19,009 nucleotides of DNA from Pirellulales bacterium. GTDB taxonomy: Bacteria; Planctomycetota; Planctomycetia; Pirellulales; JALHLM01. This document shows, piece by piece, positions 1-7,000 of the stretch. Each line of letters begins with the position of its first letter. Position 1 is the first letter of the stretch. Under the pieces are notes generated by a model, which was given only the letters and a program-made list of their open reading frames with translations, ran no database searches and was not told the origin of the DNA. Both the position numbers and the translations under genes were made by a program. The DNA lies in contig JALHLM010000040.1 of assembly GCA_022844585.1 (NCBI GenBank), positions 1 through 19,009 of the forward strand, read 5' to 3'.

Positions 1-186
1 GCCCGGCGGCCAAGTCTCACTGGTATGAGCGAGATGGATGAGATTCGTGCCCTCTTGGCGAAGCGCGAGCCGATTTACGCGGAGTTAGCGGAACTGACCA
101 TCGACACCGAGTCGAAGTCGATCGCGGAGTTGGCCAACGAGATCGTCGCGGCCTGGAACCTTCCCCTTGCGGCGGAGGCGCCGTGA
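1..186 (+). CDS. aroK: Shikimate kinase, C-terminal fragment (5' end outside window)
   Basis: The frame is open from base 1 to the TGA at 184-186 and gives 61 residues. They begin ARRPSLTGMSEMDEIRALLA and continue through REPIYAELAELTIDTESKS to a helix ANEIVAAW. This matches the C-terminus of shikimate kinase: the Arg-Pro-x-Leu-Thr segment after the lid, which carries a shikimate/ATP-site arginine in the family, then the R-x-P-x-Y-x-E helix and the T-I-D-T strand. The family phosphorylates shikimate with ATP in the cytoplasmic route to chorismate and aromatic amino acids. The P-loop and shikimate-binding domain lie upstream and are not visible. The stop overlaps the GTG start of the next gene, suggesting translational coupling. 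A fused or adjacent aro gene upstream cannot be excluded. Confidence 0.85.
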   Translation, partial: ARRPSLTGMSEMDEIRALLAKREPIYAELAELTIDTESKSIAELANEIVAAWNLPLAAEAP

Positions 187-1487
187 GCGGCTGGATGTTG
201 CTCCTTGTCGCCGGACTCGGGCTGATCGCGGGAGCGATCGCCAATCACTGCGTCGAACGTTGGAGCGAAGCGCCGCGCGGGATCAATCCTTGGCTGAAAT
301 CGCGCACGGACGCTAAGGCAGCGACTCTTGCGGGCAAGCTTCCGGTCGTCGGTTGGTGGCTGCGGCGCGGCGAGCTCAACGCGATCGCCCGCGGAGCGTG
401 GATTCGCCCGCTGGTCGTGGAACTACTGACGGCGGCGCTGTTCGTGCTGCTGGCCTGGCTGCCAGGCAATCATTCCAACTACCTCGCGCCGCTCATTCGC
501 TGGGGCAACGATATCGCGGCGATCGGCCCCTGGCCCGCTGGTACGTGGCTGTATCCCGTGGACACGACGTGGCATTGGGCGCAGTTCGTCTCGCATGCGC
601 TGTTGATCACGTTGATGTTGATTGCCTCGTTGATCGACTTTGACGAGAAACTCATTCCGGATCAAATCACCGTGCCAGGCACGCTCCTCGGATTGATCCT
701 GGCCGCGGCCTGGCCGCGCACGCTGCCGGTCGGTATTGCCACGACCGTGAATGGCCGCGCGGAAACGGCGATGCTGAACCTCGCCACGCCCAACGATTGG
801 CCTTCGTGGCTGGAAGGCGCGCCGCACGCGCTTTCGTTGGCGCTCGCGCTCGGGTGCTTCGCCGTTTGGTGCGCCGCCTTGTTGCCCTGGTACTTTCGCC
901 CCGGCCGCGCCTGGCGCAAGTCGCTCGCGCTGACCTGGTCCGGCATGCGCCGCGGGGGCAACCCTTGGGCGTGGCTGGGCTTCATGGCATTCCAGATGGC
1001 GCTCATTAGTCTCGTTTGGTACGGCGGCGGCGAACGCTGGCAGGCGCTCGTTTCGTCACTCGTCGGCCTGGTCGCGGGCGGCGGGCTGATTTGGGTCACG
1101 CGGATCGTCTCCGGCCGCGTGCTGGGGCGCGAAGCGCTGGGGTTCGGCGACGTGACGCTGATGGCCATGATCGGCGCGTTCATCGGCTGGCAGGCCTGCG
1201 TGCTGGTGTTCTTCATCGCACCGCTGTTTGCGCTCGTCGTGGCGCTCGGGCAATTGCTCCTGCGCCGCGAGACGGAGATTTATTACGGCCCGTTCCTCGC
1301 GCTGGCCGCGCTGTGGGTCATTCTCCGTTGGCCGGAATGGTGGAACTGGGCCGGACTGCTGTTCGGCATTCCCTGGCTTGTTCCCTGCGCCCTGATGACC
1401 TGCCTGGCCCTGCTGTTCGTGTTACTCTACGCGGTCCGCATCATCAAAGAAACAGTGCTTGGCTGGCTGGGAGACGGGGCGAAATGA
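183..1487 (+). CDS. Prepilin peptidase (A24 family), divergent, with long insertion and no zinc cysteines
   Basis: This 434-residue polytopic membrane protein should cleave type IV prepilin or pseudopilin leaders at the inner membrane. Both A24 aspartate motifs are present: IDFDEKLIPDQ at residues 151-161 and GFGD at 320-323. The family end YGPFLALAAL (368-377) follows. Residues 53-90 (LPVVGWWLRRGEL then RPLVVELLTAALF) match the N-terminal region of PilD-type enzymes, but the paired CxxC zinc cysteines usually flanking it are absent. The catalytic motifs are about 170 residues apart, against about 65 in PilD. The extra stretch (about 180-290) contains further hydrophobic segments. The start is the GTG at 183, which sits in a GTGA overlap with the shikimate kinase stop; ATG at 195 is an alternative. 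Peptidase activity is likely. N-methylation is doubtful. Confidence 0.86.
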   Translation: MSGWMLLLVAGLGLIAGAIANHCVERWSEAPRGINPWLKSRTDAKAATLAGKLPVVGWWLRRGELNAIARGAWIRPLVVELLTAALFVLLAWLPGNHSNYLAPLIRWGNDIAAIGPWPAGTWLYPVDTTWHWAQFVSHALLITLMLIASLIDFDEKLIPDQITVPGTLLGLILAAAWPRTLPVGIATTVNGRAETAMLNLATPNDWPSWLEGAPHALSLALALGCFAVWCAALLPWYFRPGRAWRKSLALTWSGMRRGGNPWAWLGFMAFQMALISLVWYGGGERWQALVSSLVGLVAGGGLIWVTRIVSGRVLGREALGFGDVTLMAMIGAFIGWQACVLVFFIAPLFALVVALGQLLLRRETEIYYGPFLALAALWVILRWPEWWNWAGLLFGIPWLVPCALMTCLALLFVLLYAVRIIKETVLGWLGDGAK

Positions 1488-1631
1488 CGAATGTCGAAAT
1501 CCGAATGACGAATGAATGTCGAATGCTTGAATGACGAATGGACCAATGCGGTTCAGTGCTTACCCCTCCTCATTCGACATTCAGTCATTCGGATTTGATT
1601 CGACATTCGGATCTAGAAATTCGTCATTCAC
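1484..1631 (+). repeat. Degenerate inverted repeat built from GAATGACGAATG / GAATGTCGAATG units
   Basis: The left arm (about 1484-1540) repeats AATGACGAATG, AATGTCGAA and CCGAATGACGAATG several times. The right arm (about 1570-1630) carries the reverse complements CATTCGACATTC, GTCATTCGGATTTG and TTCGTCATTC. The arms can fold into an imperfect long hairpin with a loop near 1541-1569. The first unit contains the TGA stop (1485-1487) of the prepilin peptidase gene. The repeat fills most of the 200-base gap before the next start. It may act as a transcription end or be a REP-like mobile remnant. No coding potential is supported here. Confidence 0.75.
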
Positions 1632-1687
1632 CCCGCCCGCGTACAATACCGACGTCGAACTCGCACAGCGCCTTTTGTACTTCCCCG

Positions 1688-2320
1688 ATGTCCAATATTC
1701 TCCTTGGCGTGACCGGTTCCGTGGCGGCGATCAAGACGCCGGAGTTGCTGACTGCGCTCCGGGCGCGCGGGCATGAGGTCCGCGTCGTCGCGACTCGGGC
1801 GGCGTTGTATTTCTTTGATCCCACCGGCTGGCCGGACGGCACGCTCGTCACCGATGACGACGAATGGCCGCGCCGCGGCGCCGGCGAGCGTTACCAGCGT
1901 GAAGACCCGGTGCTGCACATCGAATTGCGGCGGTGGGCCGATGCGCTGGTGATTGCGCCGCTCGACGCCAACACCTTGGGAAAGCTGGCGGCTGGACTGG
2001 CCGACAACTGTCTGACCTGCGTCGCGCGTGCCTGGGACGTGCGGCGACCGGTGATCGTGGCCCCCGCGATGAATACGCACATGTGGGAACACCCCGCCAC
2101 GCGCCGGCAATTGGCGCAGCTGGCCGCCGACTACGGCGTGCCGATCGCGCAGGAAAATGACGTGGACGCCGTCCTCGCAGCCACACAGGCGCACCGCGGC
2201 ACGTTGACGATCGTCCCGCCACAAGTCAAAGAACTGGCCTGCGGCGACGTCGGCCTGGGCGCGATGGCCGACGTGGAAGCCATCGCCCTCGCCATGCAGG
2301 CGGCGCTCAACTCGGTGTGA
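1688..2320 (+). CDS. coaC: Phosphopantothenoylcysteine decarboxylase, stand-alone HAL3/PPCDC type
   Basis: The product is a 210-residue flavoprotein that should decarboxylate phosphopantothenoylcysteine to phosphopantetheine in coenzyme A synthesis, using FMN in the cytoplasm. Visible hallmarks are the flavin-binding start ILLGVTGSVAAIK (4-16), the active-site histidine in VLHIELRRWAD (His77), APLDANTLGKLAAG (90-103), the PAMNTHMW motif (126-133) and the substrate-loop cysteine in LACGDVGLGAM (Cys185). There is no C-terminal phosphopantothenate-cysteine ligase domain, unlike the usual bacterial CoaBC fusion. The wording of these motifs recalls human PPCDC and plant HAL3. The frame is open upstream to 1538, but that part is translated repeat, so ATG 1688, directly before SNILLGVTG, is chosen. 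No clear Shine-Dalgarno sequence precedes it. A separate CoaB is expected elsewhere. Confidence 0.9.
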   Translation: MSNILLGVTGSVAAIKTPELLTALRARGHEVRVVATRAALYFFDPTGWPDGTLVTDDDEWPRRGAGERYQREDPVLHIELRRWADALVIAPLDANTLGKLAAGLADNCLTCVARAWDVRRPVIVAPAMNTHMWEHPATRRQLAQLAADYGVPIAQENDVDAVLAATQAHRGTLTIVPPQVKELACGDVGLGAMADVEAIALAMQAALNSV

Positions 2321-2544
2321 ACCGCCGAGGCGCGGAGACGCAGAGTGGGGAGAGAGGGGAGGAGGGGGGAGCAGAGTGCACACCGCGCGTGGACAATGCG
2401 ATGTCCGTCTTTACGCCGAAATGATTGTTGATGAGTCATCGCATGCTGGAATAACCACGCCACTGTGGTCGAAACTCGTTCGCGCCGTGATGTGAATTCG
2501 GATCCTCCGCCGTTCTCTCCCCGTCTCTGCGACTCCGCGGTAAA
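2321..2544 (+). repeat. Intergenic inverted repeat with GCGGAGACGCAGAG-type arms
   Basis: The left arm begins immediately after the decarboxylase stop with ACCGCCGAGGCGCGGAGACG, then CAGAGTGGGGAGAGA (2321-2355). The right arm (about 2510-2544) reads CGTTCTCTCCCCGTCTCTGC followed by GACTCCGCGGT, roughly the reverse complement. Arm identity is imperfect. Between the arms is about 150 bases of unremarkable sequence with a small hairpin GGACAatgcgaTGTCC at 2391-2406. No gene is supported in the 318-base gap 2321-2638; short frames there lack family features. Confidence 0.55.
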
Positions 2545-2564
2545 AGTTGGCAGAACTTTGTTGC

Positions 2565-2592
2565 TTGCAATTGGGACGCGGACGCGTAAAGA
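2565..2592 (+). promoter_or_regulatory. Candidate sigma-70-like promoter for the Rrf2-family gene
   Basis: TTGCAA (2565-2570) and TAAAGA (2587-2592) are separated by 16 bases, about 45 bases upstream of the ATG at 2639. The match to consensus is moderate and planctomycete promoters are poorly defined, so this is tentative. Confidence 0.25.
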
Positions 2593-2638
2593 TCAAGGCG
2601 CTTAGGGGCAGTTCGCGCGCAGCCATTGACGAGACACC

Positions 2639-3049
2639 ATGAACATTTCCCGTTCGGTTAGTTATGCCGTGGGTATTTTACTCAAGGTCGCCCAAGATGG
2701 CGGCGATGGTCCGCTGACGGCGGCGCAAATCGCGAAGGGGGCGAAGTTTCCGCCGCGATTTCTGTATCGCGTGTTGCGCCGCCTGGTCGACGCCCAGTTG
2801 CTGCGCGGCGTTTCGGGCCCGGGGGGCGGCTATTTGCTGGCGCGACCCACGACGAAGATCAACCTCTTGGAGATCATCATCGCCGTGGAAGGTGCGCACC
2901 AATCGATGCAGCTGCACGCCGTACATCCGCGCGATCGGGGCGCGATCAGTGCCATCAACGCCGCGCTCACGAAAGAACACGCGACCATGGATCGCGGACT
3001 GAAAAAGCTGACCTTGGCGAAAATCGCCCGCGGTAAGCCCGGGAAATGA
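2639..3049 (+). CDS. Rrf2-family transcriptional regulator without iron-sulfur cysteines
   Basis: The protein has 136 residues and the Rrf2 layout. It opens with an N-terminal helix NISRSVSYAVGILLKVA. A winged helix follows, with AAQIAKGAKFPPRFLYRVLRRLVDA at about 28-52 as the recognition region. The family signature SGPGGGYLLARP (59-70) forms the wing, then the helix INLLEIIIAVEG (74-85). Some family members (IscR, NsrR) hold an iron-sulfur cluster on three cysteines. This protein has no cysteine at all, so it cannot sense through a cluster of that kind. Its effector and targets are not visible. It lies alone between two repeat-bearing spacers, with a strong hairpin two bases after its stop. 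The nearest possible targets are itself, the decarboxylase gene and the convergent HU gene; no operator is obvious. The Shine-Dalgarno is weak (GACGAGAC). Confidence 0.85.
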   Translation: MNISRSVSYAVGILLKVAQDGGDGPLTAAQIAKGAKFPPRFLYRVLRRLVDAQLLRGVSGPGGGYLLARPTTKINLLEIIIAVEGAHQSMQLHAVHPRDRGAISAINAALTKEHATMDRGLKKLTLAKIARGKPGK

Positions 3050-3050
3050 A

Positions 3051-3083
3051 CCAGGCCTTCCGTTCTGGGAACGAAAGGCCTGG
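3051..3083 (+). terminator. Rho-independent-like hairpin after the Rrf2 gene
   Basis: CCAGGCCTTCCGTTC (3051-3065) pairs with GAACGAAAGGCCTGG (3069-3083) with one mismatch across 15 positions and a three-base loop. It starts two bases after the stop codon. There is no T-run after it, so it may stop transcription weakly or protect the RNA end. Confidence 0.7.
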
Positions 3084-3099
3084 CGAGAATTCGTAGGTT

Positions 3100-3183
3100 G
3101 AGTTTGAAGTTTTCAGTGTTCAGTTTTCAGTGTTGGGATGCGAAGCATTTCACTGAAAACTGAACACTGAAAACTTCAAACTC
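3100..3183. repeat. Perfect 33-bp inverted repeat between convergent genes; likely bidirectional terminator
   Basis: The arm 3100-3132 (starting GAGTTTGAAGTTTTCAGTG) is exactly complementary, without mismatch or gap, to the arm 3151-3183 (ending GAAAACTTCAAACTC). The 18-base loop can itself form ATGC-gaa-GCAT. Within each arm the unit TTTTCAGTG occurs twice, 14 bases apart. The element lies between the Rrf2 gene and the minus-strand HU gene, ending 17 bases from the HU stop, where a two-way terminator would be useful. The internal duplication also suggests a dispersed repeat family. Confidence 0.85.
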
Positions 3184-3200
3184 TTCCCCATGACAATTTC

Positions 3201-3536
3201 TTAGGCCATCGACTTCAGGGCCTTCAGCGCGAGGACCTTGACCTTGTTGTAGGCCGGCTTCGCGGGGCGATCTTGCAGTTCGCCGGTGAACGGATTCTTG
3301 ACGTTCTTCTGCGCCGGGCGGGCGGGGACCTTCTTCTTCACGATCTTGATCATGCCCGGGATCTGGAACACGCCGGATCCGCGATTGCCCATCGCCTTCT
3401 TGATTTCCGTGCCGAGAGCTTCGAAGACGGCGGCCACGTCCTTCTTCGACAGTTCGGTGGCTTCCGAGATCGCGGCGAAAATTTCACTCTTCGACGGGGC
3501 CTTTACGGCCGGTTTCTTTGCAGCGGCTTTCGCCAT
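3201..3536 (-). CDS. HU-family DNA-binding protein with Lys/Ala N-terminal tail
   Basis: The product has 111 residues. It begins with a basic tail MAKAAAKKPAVKAPSKSEIF, then the HU helical core IFAAISEATELSKKDVAAVFEALGTEI split by the usual turn (19-45). The strand GSGVFQIPGMIKI (53-65) leads into a basic beta-arm whose tip KNPFTGE (80-86) corresponds to the R-N-P-x-T-G tip of HU. A C-terminal helix VKVLALKALKSM closes the protein. HU proteins bind and bend DNA without strict sequence preference and compact the nucleoid. The arm carries about 14 more residues than classical HU before the Pro tip, typical of the 'IPG' subgroup. The frame extends upstream to 3743, but ATG 3536 has an excellent AAGGAGGG at six bases and begins the conserved part. 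It is convergent with the Rrf2 gene. Confidence 0.9.
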   Translation of the reverse strand: MAKAAAKKPAVKAPSKSEIFAAISEATELSKKDVAAVFEALGTEIKKAMGNRGSGVFQIPGMIKIVKKKVPARPAQKNVKNPFTGELQDRPAKPAYNKVKVLALKALKSMA

Positions 3537-3542
3537 TACGAA

Positions 3543-3550
3543 CCCTCCTT
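3543..3550 (-). promoter_or_regulatory. Strong ribosome binding site deciding the HU start
   Basis: On the minus strand AAGGAGGG lies six bases before the ATG at 3536. It is the best Shine-Dalgarno match in the window and fits a highly expressed nucleoid protein. It rules out the longer upstream reading. Confidence 0.85.
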
Positions 3551-3646
3551 GCGAGGTCAAAAGTGGGAAACACGAATCCGTCCGAGCGATTCGAACGGGA
3601 TGATTAAAATCGACGCGTCGAAAAAAACAACCGGGTAAAACCCCGC

Positions 3647-3697
3647 TTTTCGCGGATTTCGGCCGATTTTTCGCGGAGTTTCCCGCGTTTTCGCGAC
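3647..3697. repeat. Three phased TTTTCGCG motifs in the HU leader region
   Basis: TTTTCGCGGA (3647-3656), TTTTCGCGGA (3668-3677) and TTTTCGCGAC (3688-3697) recur at intervals of 21 and 20 bases, about two helical turns. A related TTTTCCGCGA lies near 3763-3772. They fall between the candidate HU promoter and the HU start. They could be protein-binding sites on one face of the helix or leader RNA elements; this is inference from spacing only. Confidence 0.5.
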
Positions 3698-3708
3698 GCG
3701 AACGTGTT

Positions 3709-3737
3709 GATATAGCTTGTTTTTGGCGGCTAAGCAA
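3709..3737 (-). promoter_or_regulatory. Candidate promoter for the HU gene
   Basis: On the minus strand TTGCTT (3732-3737) and TATATC (3709-3714) are 17 bases apart. This would give a leader of about 165 bases before the HU start, containing the three CGCGAAAA (TTTTCGCG on plus) motifs. Confidence 0.35.
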
Positions 3738-4016
3738 AGCCATCCGCGGAGAAAACCCGTATTTTTCCGCGAATACTCGTTCAGCCCGCGATTTGGTTGG
3801 GCTTTTGCGGTAAAGGCGCTATCGCTGTTTTACGCCGCCCTGGCATGTCGCGTCGCGGCTAGTTGTCGCTCCCGGAGGGCAGCTATAAGATATTGTTGTT
3901 GAATCGGTTAGGGCGATTCCCACGGCACGCCGCTGGACGACTTGGGGCGGCGACACGATGGCCCTGCGCCGGTTTCCAACGGAACGTGGCTCCCGCGACT
4001 GTGAGAGGATGCTGCT
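3738..4016 (+). promoter_or_regulatory. Leader region of the large propeller gene with candidate -10 and ribosome binding site
   Basis: No gene is supported in these 279 bases. A good -10-like TATAAG (3884-3889) lies about 130 bases before the start, with a poor -35 TTGTCG (3863-3868) at 15-base spacing. The ribosome binding site GAGAGGA (4003-4009) is seven bases before ATG 4017. A weak hairpin AGCCC...GGGCTTTT near 3783-3806 is too short to call a terminator. Short frames crossing here have no family features. Confidence 0.35.
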
Positions 4017-7000
4017 ATGCCTCGCCGAATGTTGTACGCCGTGGCGCTCGTGGCGGGATGCGGTCTGTGGATTGGCGGCATCGTTGCACAACAGCCGGCC
4101 GCCCCGGCGCCGCAACCGTGGCAGGCGCTGCACGGCGCGCAGATGCGGATGCAATTGCAGCAAAAGTTGCTCCAGCAGCGCGTGCAGCGGCAGGTCATCG
4201 GCGTCGACGGCGAGATGGAAACCGGCGAAGGCTATGCGTTCCGCGAAGATCGCGAGACGCTGACCGTGCTCCGCAAAGCCGGCGAGCTGCGCGAACAAAA
4301 GCGCTTCGCCGAAGCGGTCGAAGCTTTGGGGCGCTTGCTCGAAGCGGGCGAAGATCATTTCATCAAGCCGGAGCCTGGCACGAGCATCTATCGCAGCGCT
4401 AAAACGAAGGCGCGCCAGGCCCTGGCCGACATGCCGTCCGAAGGGCGCGACAGTTACGAACTGCAATTCGGCGCGGTCGCCCGGCAATCATTGGACGAAG
4501 CGGTCGAGCGTGGCGAGATCGAGGCCGTGGCGGAAGTCGCCCGGCGTTTCTATCACACGCAGGCCGGCTACGAAGCGACGTTCCTGCTGGGCATGCACCA
4601 TGCCGATCATGGACGCCCCCTGGCGGCGGCGCACGTCTGGCGCCCGCTCTTGGCCTTGGAGGAAGCGCGTAAGATCGACTTCGAACCACTGTTGAGCTTG
4701 CTCTATGCGCGGGCGCTCTTGGATTCCGGACGCACCTTGGAAGCGCAAACGCACTTGGTCGCCGCGCGGCAGCGCTATGGCGCCGTGGAAATCAACCTGG
4801 CCGGCGAAGTGCTCCCATGGTTCGAACAAGACGACCAGGCGCTCGCGTGGCTGCAACGCTTGTCGGCCGGCGCGCCGGCGGCGGCTACGCCAAATGATTG
4901 GACGCAGTTTCGCGGCGGACCGGCGCGCAACGAAGCGAGCCGTGGCGGTACGCCGCTGTTGGCCTATCGCTGGCGCGTACCGACAGCGAACGACGATCCC
5001 GCGGTGGAGCGCGCCGTCGAGCAGATGCATCGCACGTATCGCGACGAAAACCTAACCACGCTGCCGGGCTTGCACCCCTTGGCCGTGGGCAACACCGTGT
5101 TGATGCGTTCCGCGCGGAACTTGTTGGCGATCGATTTCGCCACCGGCAAGCGTCTCTGGGAAGTGCCGACGGACAATCCGTTCGAGTCACTGCCGAGCGG
5201 AACGTCGCGCACGAGCGGCCAGGATTCCTCGCAGGCGTTGTTCGAGTTATTGGAGCGCCGGCTGTGGGACGACGCGATTTACGGCACGCTCAGTAGCGAC
5301 GGCAAATTGGTGTTCGCCGTCGAACCGGTCGAAAACGACGGGAGCGCCTACACCGGCCGGATCGTGCTGGGCGCGAATCCGCGGATGCAAGTGCAGTCGA
5401 TGTTTGGGAACGGTCAGGATCAAACGAATCGCTTGACCGCGTTCGAGATCACGACCGGCAAGCTGAAATGGGAAATCGGCGGGCCTAAGGGGAATTATCC
5501 GCTGGAACAGGCCGGCGCGTTCTTCCTGGGACCGCCGTTGCCGCTGTTCGGCCGCTTGTACGTGTTGGCCGAGATCGAAGGCGAGATGCGCCTGCTGGCC
5601 CTGGAGGCCGCGACCGGCGCGCTTGCCTGGTCGCAACAGATTGCTGTGGGCGCACAGGAGTTCTTGAACGATCAGGTGCCACATTTGTCCGGCGCGGTTC
5701 CGTCGTATGCCGACGGCGTGTTGATTTGCCCGACGTCGGCGGGCGCGGTCGTGGCGGTCGATCTGAGCACGCGATCGTTGCTCTGGGGCGTGCACTACCC
5801 GCGGCAGTTGGAGCAGTGGATGTACGGCCAGACCCGCAACGCGCTGATTCAGATGAATCTGTTTCCCGGCGCGCGGGATGCGGAAGCGCAACTACGCTGG
5901 ACCGACGCGACGGCGACAATCGCCGACGGCCGCGTGCTGCTGACCTGCCCGGATTCGGACAAGCTGGTCTGCCACGACTTGCTGACCGGCGCCAAGCTCT
6001 GGGAAGCGCCGCATGAGGATGGTCTGTACATTGCCTGCGTGGAAGACGGCCACGTGCTGTTGGTCGGCGCGACGAAGCTGCGGTCGCTCGACTTGCAAGA
6101 CGGCCGGGAACGCTGGGCCCCGCACGGGGTCAAGTTGCCGGAAGGCGTCAATCCCACCGGGCGCGGGTTCCTTAGCGATCACATTTATTACTTGCCGACG
6201 TCGGCTGGCGAGGTGTTGGGGATTCGAGTCGCCGATGGCGAAACCGCTTCCGTGGCACGGCCGATGTCGTCGGTGCGTGGCGCGCGAGCTGAACGCAGTC
6301 CGCTCGGCAACTTGATCTGCCATCGCGGCTCGGTGCTCTCGCACAGTGTGGAACAGTTGGAATGCTTCGATCAACTCGACAGCTTGTCGGAACGCACGGC
6401 CGCGATCCTGGCGGCGACGCCCGACGACCCGCGAGCGCTGATGCGGATGGGCGAGATTCAACTGCAGCGGCAAGACTACGCCGCGGCGGTGGCCTCGCTG
6501 CGCCGCGCTTGGGAATTGGACGCCGATGAAGCGACGCGCAAGTTGTTGATCGACGCCTATCTCACGGTGCTGGAACAAGACTTCGCGGCGCTGCGCGATC
6601 AGCTACCGGCCGTGGAAGCCGTCGTGAAGGAGCCGGCCGAGCGCGGCGCGTATCTCCGTTTGAAGGCCGATGGTTTGGAGTCGGTGGGTGATCGCGTGGC
6701 GGCGTTTGTCGCGTATCAGGAATTGGCGGACCTGAGCGACGCCTGGTCGGACAAGGAACTGGAACCTGTCAAGCCGCATTGGGAAGTCCGCCGCGAGCGG
6801 CTGGTCCGCGCGCATCTGGAGCGGTTGCATCAAGCCGCCACGGAAGCCGGCGACGAGCCGTCCGTCAAGCAGATGTTGGCCTTGGTCGACGAAGCCTGGC
6901 GCAAGAGTGAGGCCGACGGCGCGCGCGAAAGCGTGGAGCGCTTTGTCGCCTTCTATGGCGGGTTCGCCACGGCCGATGAAGCCCGCTTCCGGCTCGTGGA

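Noticed and set aside
1538..1687. Fifty-residue N-terminal extension of the decarboxylase
   Set aside because: It is translation of the inverted repeat; the conserved flavoprotein start begins right at ATG 1688.
3100..3183. CRISPR-like array or riboswitch
   Set aside because: There are only two inverted arms, no regular repeat-spacer series and no conserved aptamer pattern; it is a simple inverted repeat.
3537..3743. Long N-terminal extension of the HU protein
   Set aside because: The strong AAGGAGGG six bases before ATG 3536 and the start of the conserved part argue for the short form.
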